Program-made: the position numbers and the translations under genes
Shown: positions 51,655 through 64,000 of the stretch, piece by piece
Layout of the letters: the number at the start of each line of letters is the position of its first letter
Position numbering within the stretch: the first letter of the stretch is position 1
Source: Citrus sinensis
Lineage: Eukaryota; Streptophyta; Magnoliopsida; Sapindales; Rutaceae
Direction of reading: 5' to 3'
Length of the DNA stretch: 64,000 bases
Assembly: GCF_022201045.2 (NCBI RefSeq)
Contig: NC_068561.1
Coordinates: forward strand, 18,106,501-18,170,500
The notes under the pieces: generated by a model
Told to the model about the DNA's origin: nothing
Databases searched by the model: none
What the model saw: the letters and a program-made list of their open reading frames with translations, nothing else

Positions 51655-51832
51655 CTTTAATATTCGAGGGGTGCCTACTCCACTCACATTTTGTAAGGGA
51701 GAGATTATCTCCACTTAATTAGTTGATAATTGAGGAAGAACTGAAACTAACTTCCATAATGCTCTTATGGAGGCTCAAACCCTTACACTCAACATTATAA
51801 GTGCAAGGCTCTCCCATTGGACCAAAGGCCCA
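51655..51832 (-). mobile_element. tRNA-derived SINE, same family as 28065-28290
   Basis: Read on the minus strand it starts GGGCCTTTGGTCCAATGGGA (A-box-like), has a B-box-like GGGTTTGAGCCTCC about 35 bases on, and ends with TGTGAGTGGAGTAGGCACCC followed by CTCGAATATT. The 3' motif matches the plus-strand SINE at 28205-28237. Its position about 300 bases from the NSI start codon puts it in or near that promoter. Target duplications are not clear. Confidence 0.65.
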
Positions 51833-52121
51833 TTGGTGACATGACAAAAATATTTGATTGAAGCTTTTCAATTTTTTTTTTCTTTTGTTTAATTTTGTTT
51901 ATAACTTAATTAAAATGAAAACTTTGATCTTCTCACTTTAAGGGTGCCACTTGGCGATATTCAAATTGAGGGGTTTATGAGAGAAATGAAAAAAAACAAT
52001 GAGGACAAGAGTGAAAATACGAAAAAAGGGGCGCAAGTGGCAAGTTGATGTTTGGCACCAGCACCAGAGGACTGAAAGGGGAGAGTGCCTGCATCTTCTA
52101 CTACAACCAGAAGATAAAAAA

Positions 52122-55068
<2,947 letters not shown>

Positions 55069-56600
55069 TGACCACTGGCAATGACTCTTATCTGTCAGCC
55101 GGCAAGTTTGTATGGAACAGAGGCAGCAGATGATCTGTATGTAAATCTGTACTAACAATACAATTGCAAAATATATATATTGTTTCTTTTGGATAAGAAA
55201 TCAATGATATGTGAGCCATCTGCCATGAGTTTACAAGTTTACAAAATCAATAGTTGTTTCTTGCTAAGTGGATTTCTATTTCTTGTACTGTTATAATGAC
55301 GTCTACTGGTACTACAGCTTGTATATATTCCTATTTATTTACGGTGGAGTCATAATCCCACTTCATCTACATTATCAACTTGGATTTATGCTTGCATAAG
55401 ATAGTTTTAAATTAATTGTTGCTCTGTTCAATTTTATTATTGTAAGGTTGATGGTAAATAAAATGATAGTCTCTTGTTTTTAACTTTCAAGAATGACATG
55501 TACTTGGTGAAGGTAGGTTGTCGGTTAATTTGACTAATACAAATGCTGACAGATGAAACTTTGTTTAGTATCAATGCTCGTTAAACTAGTTGAATATAAC
55601 ACCAAAAATAAAAAAAGTTGACTTCTTAGATTTAGTGGGGTTATTTTTAATTGTGCTTAGCAATGCATTGAAATGTGCTTTCATGATTTAAATTTCATGT
55701 ACAGCCTTTCTGCACGTCATGTTAGATTTTTAGTCAGATATTTAATTTCAATGGCATCGATGGAGGAAATGGAAGTTGATCAGGGAAATATTTTGCTTTT
55801 GTCATGTTCAAAATGATGCATGATTTTATTCAAAGATTAGATGTAATGGAAATATTTTGCTTTGTCATGTTCAAAATGATGCATGATTTTATTCAAAGAT
55901 TAGATGTAATAGACAGTAACATGATCTTCCTCATCGTGATTTATTAGAGTTTCAATTAAAGGGGAGCCACAATATGTCATTGAGTGTCAGCTTTTGACCA
56001 AGAGTGATGATAAATGATGCTCCATGCCGGCAAAGTGTTGTATTATGAAGACTGTCCAAGAAGTGGGCATATATTTTTTGATCTGATTTATGTCATTTGC
56101 TTGCCTCTACTGGACTCAACTGATTAGTTAATTGGTAATTGAAGTATGAAAACATTAGAATCATTCGGCCATATCGACATCAACATTTCGGTAAGTATTT
56201 TTGGAGTCACTAATGTTGCCGAACTCATTCAATTCCAATTCCAAGCACCCAATGGATAAGTTCTTCTGATTTTTTCTGAGAGGTTTCTGGGTAACTGAAA
56301 TTATCACTAACATGTGTGCTGAATGACCTTTTTTCCCAGCTATGATTAAGTGAAAGATAAGAATTTGGTATTATGAAGACTTCCAACAAAACTGGAAAAA
56401 GTGCATCTGCACGCATTAAAATATGGACTTGAGGAGGAAAGAAAAATTCTTTTTTCTCTCAATGTAATAGCCAACCACCATTACTTACCGGCTAAACTTC
56501 AACGGACCTTATCAATCACTGCGTGTGTAATTACATAGCCATCACAGCCAGAATTTTAAACCACCAAACCTTTAGATCTGCTGTTCAACTCTTTCTTTAC
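55069..56600. other. Spacer after the NSI gene with a local tandem duplication
   Basis: The first about 150 bases are the NSI 3'UTR. A tandem duplication of a 63-64-bp unit lies at 55784-55910. No gene is seen; the small minus-strand frame at 56225-56416 is unsupported. Confidence 0.4.
55784..55910. repeat. Tandem duplication of a 63/64-bp unit
   Basis: Unit 1 (55784-55847) and unit 2 (55848-55910) start GGAAATATTTTGCTTT and end GATTAGATGTAAT. They differ only by one T in the T-run, so the duplication is recent. Confidence 0.92.
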
Positions 56601-56649
56601 TGGCCACCATGAACTAACAGCACCTTACCCCCACTGCCGCTGCTGCCAC

Positions 56650-57397
56650 CAGCCACCATTGTATCAGCTTCTTTTATTGTGCTTCTTGTTATGCTGTGTT
56701 GTGTTGTGTTAGTCTCGTGTTTTAGTCGTGTTTTTTGGCATGATTCTATACTGCTTCTACGGTGGTTCTAGTGGTCTGCATAGATGTTGTCCTTTCAGTG
56801 TCTGGGTTAGGATCATGTCAGTGTTATGATTAGAAGGGTATGCCTATATTAAAGCTGTTGAGAGCTTTAATAGTGGTGCATCGAGAGGTTCCAATGACCT
56901 GGGGCGAGATTCTGATGACCTTGGGATAGGGTTCATTGATATTGAGACTTTTTGGTGAATCGTAGGGGTGGTTTTGTTGTAGTTTTGTGATTTTATTATT
57001 ATTTGTTTGTGTTTTGTGGTTAGAATTGTGTTGTATTGTGTTATATATACCAGATAATATGAATTTTTTTTTTCTTTTGATTGGAAAGCAGTTTCTTCTA
57101 TAGTAGTGAAAGTGTGTTCCTTTAGTGCTTTGTTGGATCTTAATGTGTGAAATCATTTACTCTCCTTTCATCTGGTAGAAATTTGTAGTAGTGTTTGAAG
57201 TTATGAATTATTTATAGACATTGTCGTAACTTCAACTTGAGTCTTAGGTATTGTCTTATAATTGTACTTAAACTTGATGTAATCTTATATTTACGTCTAT
57301 ATGACATTGTATTTTAAGCCGTTATTGGTCTTTTAATGAAACGCATACTTTTCTCTAAAAAATAATAATAATAATAAAAAAAAAAGAAAAAAAAATG
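56650..57397 (+). mobile_element. Possible 3' end of a LINE with poly-A tail
   Basis: The stretch is T/G-rich, lacks long open frames, and ends GTCTTTTAATGAAACGCATA, then CTTTTCTCT, then an A-rich tail with AATAATAATAATAA and A-runs to 57397. This is the usual look of a 5'-truncated plant LINE 3'UTR on the plus strand. No coding part remains and no target duplication was found, so the call is tentative. Confidence 0.35.
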
Positions 57398-58337
57398 AAA
57401 GAGATGTTTTAACTGACATTTGAATCTGGTCGTTTTGGTTAAAACTAAAATAAATTTAAAATGATAAACTATTGAACATCTTAAAATGAATGTTAGCTAT
57501 TACATTGTTGGCGATGCTGTTGCAGCGCTTCGGTCCCTAAGTTTTAACAAAATTTACTAAGAAAATTTGTAATTTTTTCTATGTAGATTTTTGCCATTGG
57601 GCTCTGTTATACAATTTATTGAAAATCGATAGTCAGACCGTTATATTGAAATCAACTTGTCCATAGACTTGATTTGCTTTTAAAAACTTCACCAATAAAT
57701 AGTTAAATTATTGTTCAATTTATGAAATTTCATTAAGTGGTACGTGAAATTCGAGTCGAACTTCGCTCACATGAATAAAAATGATTTTTGATTCTCATCG
57801 GAATATATATACACTTTTAAGAAGTCAATGGGCAAAGCTTGTATGAAATTTAACGACATGGCTCCTCATGAAATAAAAATATAAACCATAGTTGTTTCTT
57901 GCAATATTAGTACAATTCAGTGATTCAAATGTTATTAACTATATGCGATCAAAGAAGTTAAGCTTTGGCGCCACGCTCGAAGGACGAAGTCCGAGGCCAA
58001 GCTAGCATTCAGTTACCTCCAACTTGGACAGAGCCGCTTACCAAATCCTTTTACTGAGTTAAAACTTAATTAATACCCTGTCCCAATCCTCCTTCCATTC
58101 AGAGCTCTACATTATATTCCATGCAAAAAAATTGGCTTTATTAGTCATCAAGCTTCTGTAAGCTTTTCTTGTAGCAACAATCACGATGGTCTAAATGCCC
58201 AATTGGGTTAAAGAAAGAAACATTCTTGTGGTATTTTAAGCACTTTCCACTGGAGGGCCTCAAAAGGTTTCTGAATCTTCTTTCGGGTTTGTGCTGAATT
58301 TGCGTTACATAGATGGCACGGCGGGGAGTTTATCTCA
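57398..58337. other. AT-rich spacer
   Basis: No gene is recognised. About 57970-58030 has a slightly GC-richer block (GCGCCACGCTCGAAGGACGA) that looks repeat-derived but could not be classified. Confidence 0.35.
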
Positions 58338-58559
58338 TTAGGATAACTCCAGTCGCCTCATAGTCTTGTTGCTTTTTCCTAGTTGTTTCTGGACAGAATC
58401 GTACTCACCCAGTAGAAGGTTGATTTCACTTTCATTTTGTACTTGAAAATACATACACCGCAAGCTAAAATTTTCCTGTCGAATCTTTCTTATTAAATTC
58501 TCGATCATCTTGTAAAGTTGTTTGTTATGCGTCACTGTTGATGCTTTGAAGTCAATCCA
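58338..58559 (-). pseudogene. Orphan coiled-coil exon fragment
   Basis: On the minus strand a clean acceptor (TTTGCAG|TGG at 58560/58559) is followed by 73 codons and a stop. The translation, including MIENLIRKIRQENFSLRC, ESEINLLLGEYDSVQKQLGK and MRRLELS, looks like a C-terminal coiled-coil exon. No upstream exons are visible: the DNA to the right is a plus-strand LRR pseudogene and then a transposon. It is probably a gene fragment cut off by rearrangement. I do not recognise the family, and chance cannot be excluded. Confidence 0.35.
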
Positions 58560-58599
58560 CTGCAAACTTAAAAGATATCGGGAAAACTATCAATAATTG

Positions 58600-59525
58600 T
58601 AAAAAGACCGATCCATGTAAATCAAATTGGACCGTGGAAATCTGCACCCTTGGATCCAAATGATGGCTATTACCATGTCCAAGAATTGTAAGTTCATCAG
58701 ATATTTTTAGTAGTCTTGACTTAATTAGCACATGAAGTTGCTATGTGAGTTTATAGTAAATCACAAACAGGTTGCTGAGATATGAGAGAAGTTTTACTGT
58801 TATATTTTGAATGTTTTGAAATGAACTAAGATTGGTTTGTGCATTTTATCAAAAGTGATTTGTTTTGGCTTATATATTTTTAGGTTTCTATACGATTAAC
58901 GCGGTTGCTAAATATGGAACTTTCGGGAAAGTTATCTCCTGAACTTGGGAAACTATCTCTTATGGCTATACTGTGAGTCCGTCATGTAAAAAACAAATTG
59001 CTATGCATTGAATCTTCAACCATTCCAATCTATCATTTACTTTTTTCTCCTTGGTGTATTCTTTTGCCAGGGACTTCATGTGGAGCAATATAAATGGTAA
59101 CGTACCGAAGGACGTAGGAATCTGCTTCGTTTAAATCTCCGGTAAGTTAGAATGTCAAGGTTTCGACTTGGTATCATATTGCTTCAAGTGCTTAACACAC
59201 AATGAATCTTCTCTTGCAGGCTATTGAGTGGAGACCAGTTATCAGAGTCTTTACCTGACGAGCTTGGTAATTGCTCTAACTTAGAAATACTAAACCTGGA
59301 CGATAATAATAATATATGAGGACCACTGCCCAAAACATGTGCAAAATTGACCAAAGCCATGCACTTGCTAGTTAGTCAAATGTTTTGAAATTAACCAGTA
59401 CTTTGATGCTATTCTTGGAGCTTGTGTTCATAGATTTTGTTAAGTGCAGTCTTATGAACAACAATTCAATCAGTGGTCAAGTACCAACCGAGCTTTCAGA
59501 ATTACCTAAACTTCTACATTTTCGA
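58600..59525 (+). pseudogene. LRR receptor kinase fragment (class VIII-1-like)
   Basis: Exon-like pieces with normal intron spacing encode leucine-rich repeats: TDPCKSNWT and DGYYHVQEL (58602-58688), LLNMELSGKLSPELGKLSLM (58905-58965), DFMWSNINGNVPKDVGICF (59072-59132), LLSGDQLSESLPDELGNCSN then LEILNLDDNN (59220-59309), and MNNNSISGQVPTELSELPKL (59457-59514). The order and the MNNNSISGQ motif fit the ectodomain of the At1g06840 type of LRR-RLK as I recall it. The coding frame is broken by stops (for example after DDNNNI near 59318 and in the first exon) and by shifts, and the signal peptide, remaining ectodomain, membrane segment and kinase are absent. It is a decayed partial gene copy. Confidence 0.75.
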
Positions 59526-60482
59526 GTTCAATAAAAATTTACTTGTATTTTTTTTTTTTTGGAAATCCATATAAAATGAGTTCAAATCTTATGAAGTAAA
59601 ATTTATTCAATAAGCCCTTCTAATTTACAGAAAAATAAGATTCTTCTTGTTAATCGTTTTTAAAGTATATATTTTATTAAGAGATATCTATGCTGTCTAG
59701 AAACTATCTAGTGTGATTATTGTATCATGGATTAACTAACAATAAACATAACTTAAAACACATCCTAAATCATGCCTAAAGGTATGTAATATTCTAAATC
59801 GTAATAGAATACACTATAGGAAAACTAGTTGGGCATATGATGAGTAAGACTTATCAACCATTAAGACTCTCTCCTAAGCAAGAGTCTAAATACTAGGGTA
59901 CGAGCAAAGAGTAATGAGCAGTTGAGAGAATAGAAAAATGCCACTGTAAATTTAGAGTTATGGAAGAGGGAACAAAAAGTATGAATTTATAGGGAACCAT
60001 AGGAAACCCTATTAACTTTGGAAAGAATAGATATTTTCCATAATTATCCTATGAATTTTAATTAGGGATATAAGAGAAGAAAGTTTCTACATTAAACCAT
60101 TCTTCTCCTCTCATAATTCTTTTTTCTTTTAACAAAAAATTCGGGTATTACAATTATAGCCTTTTTTTTATGCCTTCATCAATTTCTTTGATATTCTCCC
60201 ATATTTTGCAAATCAGACTATTGTGCATCATTTTAGGAAATTTGAATGAGATTAAGGCAGTAGCATACGATTAATTACAGAAGTTGATGAATCCTTCGAG
60301 CGTTTGCAAGCATTGATTTTCCGTTACTTCTGTCATTTTGATGGTGACTATCTTTCATTGGAAATGCTCCAAGTCTTTACTTTCACATCTAAGTCCATGC
60401 AGCAAATGTAGTTGACTAATCAGTTGGAAATGTACAATTGGTTCTTTTATGTTAATTTTTTTCATTTTTGATTGGAAACATC
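59526..60482. other. Spacer between LRR pseudogene and CACTA element
   Basis: AT-rich DNA. About 59740-60180 has a repeat-like look, with AGTCTAAATACTAGGG and TATTTTCCATAATTATCC-type blocks, but no diagnostic ends or coding parts. Nothing can be named. Confidence 0.35.
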
Positions 60483-61410
60483 CACTACTACAAAACTGAT
60501 CATTTCTGATAGAATTATTCTATCACAAATAATGTTACTGACATAATTATTTTTTGTCACAAAAGCCACAGTAAGAATGTTGTGACAGAATATTTATTGT
60601 TTTGTGACAGAAAATAACTGTCAAGAAACAATGTTAAAAATATACTTTCACACATGGCAACGTATATGCACAGTATTTTGTTGATGTGGCATCTTATTTG
60701 GCAATTGAGTTGGCATATATGGCCCCACAATTGGCTGACATGTTAATTATAATTTTTTTTAATATAATTGATGTGGAATCTGACATATTTGTACATGTGG
60801 AATAATTTGCAAACGTGGCATATGATGTGGCTACTAACATTATGGTAACGTGGCAATCATTTCTGTCACAAGTGGATGATAGATTTTTGTCACGGTGGAA
60901 ATATATTCTATCACATGTGCATGCATGATAGATATTTTTCAATTTCAATTATCCTTTTTTTACTATTCCTAAATAATAAAATTCTAAAATAAATCCATTA
61001 CAATTAAAAAAAATACAAATTGGTTCAGTAAATCACATAATAAATTTTTATAAAGTATAATCCAACATACATATATTTATATCTAGTATTCCAAAATATA
61101 AAGTAGAAGATAAATTCAATCCAGGTAATAAACATATACATTGATCAGTTAACTAAGAGATAACTACCAAAAATATACAGCTTAAAATATCGAAATTGAC
61201 CCCAAAAAGAAACATCAATGTATGTTAATCGCCTGATCACCAGTAGCATATATAAGCAATGAACAACAGCAACAAGCTCCTGCATACATAGAAATAAAAG
61301 AAAATGCATCAATGTAATGAAATTTTGAAATGCTGCTTAGTTACAAATACATAAATGTACATTAATCTTCAAATGGACCAAATTTTATTCACAGTATGCT
61401 TACAAATTGT

Positions 61411-61434
61411 CCCCCCCCCCCCCCCCCCCCCCCC
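61411..61434. repeat. Poly-C run (24 C) inside the CACTA element
   Basis: Twenty-four uninterrupted C followed by nine A, in the non-coding part between the terminal repeats and the transposon gene. Confidence 0.9.
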
Positions 61435-61764
61435 AAAAAAAAGCATACACAACATCAACCAACAATAAAACGTACACAAGCATTAGCCAACAAAAATATG
61501 TAAACAGAAACCTAAAAAAGCCTAAGCACTTAGAATGCTTACAAATATTAAAAAACATTAGTTAACAACAAAGTCAAACTATTCTATTGCCTATAAACTA
61601 TAATATTCTAATTAATACAAATATACTTAAAGAAAAATGGAAATGAGGGAATAATTACTTATGAAAACTAAAGTGAATATCTGATACCTAATACTCTCTT
61701 TTGTATATTCGTAGTATGAAAAAGCCAACTTTCAACGGATATTTATATCACATACCTGACATAA

Positions 61765-63984
61765 TCACAACTTTTCCAAGACAAAGGATGCCCACTCCTT
61801 ACGGATTTCATCAATCTCTTCTTCATTATAAGTTTTCTTTCCAAAGAACTATAAACAAATTCAAATAAATTAGCTATTATATAAATATAGTACTACATCA
61901 TAAAAAATGCATACTTACATCTTCTTTTAGAACACTGTTATCAGCAATGATATCTTGCATATAGGACATGACATAAAACCCGCATTCGACATTGCCGGGT
62001 TGTCTCGGTGCCTAAAAAATTATTCAATTAACTGTATGTTAAGAATATTTATCATTTGAACTCAAATGTGCATGATAATTAATAATTAATTACTTTTACC
62101 TTCACTGTAGCCCAATTAACTTTAACTTTATTACTTGAAGCTGATTCTTTAACATTAAGTCTTGCCATGGCACTGCAGAATGTATGATTATCCATGGTAG
62201 AAATTGTCAAAACATACCTTTAATGTCATAAACATATGTGGAAACATATAAAATTTCACTTACTTATTCAAAAGAAGCCTTAGATCCATATGCATTGGTT
62301 GTCGCATTGGATCCAAATAGTATATTGTATTAGAATCCATGTCAATAACAATAAGGACCCAATGAAATCTACAACAAATCAAACTTTAATTTTAGTAAAG
62401 GATTTTCTTAAAAAAGTAATGTGATTAAATAAAATAATAAGGCTCAAGTACTTACTTAGGATTATAAGGCATGAAGCATAACTGTCCAGATTGAATTCCT
62501 TCCAATTGGGATACAATGATTTTCGTTCTATCAATTCGAGATTTATTGGTATTTGCTCGACCAGAAAGCGAGACAGCAGCTGGATTTATGAATTTATACT
62601 TCATCGTCATCCCAATCTTCTTTAGTTCCTCATATAACTTCCTGTACAAACGAAAATTTAATAAGTTATACAATAATTAATAATTAAAACATAAGCTCGC
62701 AAGAAATCTCAATCTTCTTTACATTGTCCATATCATGAGACAATTCACTGTCAACTCCTCGAAGTATGCCAACACACTACAATCCTCTATCGTTATGTAT
62801 GTGTTGATATCACATTGTCCATAAATCAAATCCTCAAAATATACTTTCTTTCCTTGAAACCTAAGAAGCTCTTGTGCCATGGTAAGAAACCGTTCAATTT
62901 CTTCGCATCTTTTCATTTTCAGAATTCTAGAATGCTCTTCTGCCTGAGAAAGAATGTGTTCAATATCTTCACTAATCTTCATCCGTATAATGGTTTCATC
63001 ACCCTAAGTCAAGAAATGTAAATTTATGTTAATTTTCATTCATAAATTAAAAGAAAAATGGCTAGCTAATTTAAATTATCTAACGTATTCTAATTACATG
63101 GCATAAGATTTTATAATCTGGGGAGGCTTCTTCAATGCCAACAGGCGGCATGGCTTTATGACTGTCACTTTCTTCTTCCACATTGATCGCTCTTTTTTTG
63201 CTTTCCTCATTTTCAATGACATTGTAAGCTCTTTTTTTAAGCTGTTTTTCATTCAAATCATCTTCCTATCTCATAAAATTAAAAAATGATCAGCATAAAA
63301 CAAATTATCTATATAATAAACCATGAAGAAATTCAAAATTGGTTTAACTTACATCTAAAAACACTCAGAACATCAAGCATAAAATAGAATAAGTGAAGGA
63401 GTAACATATCATATACTTACATCATCATTATCTGAGGAGACAGCATCTATATCTAATTGCTGGCCAACCTTCTTACCACTAATCTTCATATTAGAACTCA
63501 CACCTTCAGAATCCTTGCCACTTACATTCAAATGTGCAGAAATATGTTTTAGTTGACTGTTAATTTCACATAATGTCTCTTGAAAAATGTTTCCTTCTGC
63601 ATTTATTGAACAATTAGTTTTCACAGTATCAAAGTACATTGAAGCAGTAATAAACTTCCCTAAGCCTTGCATATGGCCAGTAACAGGAGGTTTGCCTAAT
63701 GCTTTAGCAAGAATATCATCCCTTCCCTCAACTTTCATTACTCCTTTCTTTACTTCCCTAGCCAAATTATCCTAAAACCGAAACCAAATATTAATGAATC
63801 CAACATAATTTCCAAATTTTCCCTCAAAAAATAGTATAAATTCATGAACAACATCAATAATTCTTACAATCTTATTAACAATGGGTAATGCTTCAGATTT
63901 AAACTCTCCAGACTTGCTTTTGCGTCCCTCTTTCCATAAAATGCTTCTATCAATTTGTAATTCAGATAGGCCTGTCTCTTTCAT
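61765..63984 (-). CDS. CACTA transposon protein: Transposase_24-like plus Ulp1-like cysteine protease (5' end outside window)
   Basis: Nine exons can be joined in frame: 63868-63984, 63421-63771, 63098-63265, 62723-63003, 62456-62641, 62264-62368, 62100-62172, 61919-62011, 61765-61848, about 485 residues with a normal stop. The first visible exon follows an acceptor (TAAATAG), so more exons lie to the right. Exons A-B carry the plant En/Spm signature: LWKEGRKSKSGE, then GRDDILAKALGKPP, then GHMQGLGKFITASMYFDT. The last exons form a Ulp1/SENP-like (C48) fold: FHWVLIVIDMDS, YYLDPMRQP, then QPGNVECGFYVMSYMQDI, and RKEWASFVLEKL at the end. The His, Asp, Gln and Cys expected for catalysis are all present. 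All splice sites are GT-AG and no stop interrupts the frame, so the element may have moved recently. Whether it is expressed is unknown. Confidence 0.85.
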
Positions 63985-64000
63985 CTATTTAGAAAAGTAT

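Larger units (their letters stand above)
50198..52121. other. Divergent intergenic region between NPH3 and NSI genes
   Basis: The NPH3 gene leads left and the NSI gene right, so this 1.9 kb holds both promoters. It also contains an (AT)n run at 51486-51517, a minus-strand SINE at about 51655-51832, and T-rich and A-rich tracts. No other gene is recognised. Confidence 0.4.
60483..64000 (-). mobile_element. CACTA (En/Spm) DNA transposon, one end plus gene, cut by window edge
   Basis: The left end is CACTACTACAAAA at 60483-60495, the classic CACTA terminus. The next about 450 bases are rich in inverted copies of TGTGACAGAA/TTCTGTCACA and TCTATCACA (near 60520, 60549, 60583, 60604, 60862, 60888, 60908), the subterminal repeats that bind transposase in this superfamily. 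A spliced minus-strand gene at 61765-63984 encodes Transposase_24-like and Ulp1-like domains. The other terminus lies beyond the window. The 3 bases before the end are ATC, a possible 3-bp target duplication. A run of 24 C lies inside at 61411-61434. Confidence 0.88.

Overview
The window is nuclear DNA from a eudicot plant. The genes are intron-rich with GT-AG splicing, the spacers are AT-rich, and every recognisable protein has a close land-plant counterpart. The composition and repeats would fit Citrus or a relative, but I cannot prove the species from sequence alone. No bacterial operons, CRISPR arrays or rRNA genes were seen.

Layout, left to right: a FERONIA receptor kinase (663-3350, +); a degraded piece of plastid rps3 in the nuclear spacer (about 4550-4960); an h-type thioredoxin (5250-6870, -); two tandem ubiquitin-conjugating E2 genes (8877-10829 and 13359-15302, -); a dead LINE fragment (about 16440-17333, -); a coiled-coil gene built from a row of near-identical 63-nt exons (18472-22409, +); an LRR receptor-like pseudokinase (23116-25150, -); a Ser/Pro/Arg-rich protein (31431-34082, -); a long spacer with an 831-bp MULE-type element; an HAD acid phosphatase (42803-44280, +); a repeat cluster with a 187-bp MITE; V-ATPase subunit E (45851-47092, +); a BTB-NPH3 protein (47357-50197, -); a GNAT acetyltransferase of the NSI type (52122-55068, +); an LRR-kinase pseudogene (about 58600-59525, +); and the end of a CACTA transposon with an open Transposase_24/Ulp1-type gene (60483 to the right edge).

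The host genes are not an operon and have unrelated jobs: cell-wall signalling, redox, ubiquitination, proton pumping, phototropin/auxin-type BTB adaptor, and chloroplast acetylation. From memory, thioredoxin h9, UBC11, an LRR pseudokinase, a Ser-rich protein, NPH3-like genes and VHA-E2 also sit close together in Arabidopsis around At3g08560-At3g08710, so most of the window looks like an old conserved gene block widened by repeats. Exon borders below were worked out by hand from reading frame, splice consensus and family alignment from memory. No transcript data or database search was available.

The most unusual features are the coiled-coil gene with heptad-preserving 21-codon exons, one of them with a GC donor; the CACTA element whose visible gene is open with its protease residues present; the fresh-looking 9-bp target duplications of the two MULE-type elements; and seven long poly-C/poly-G runs.
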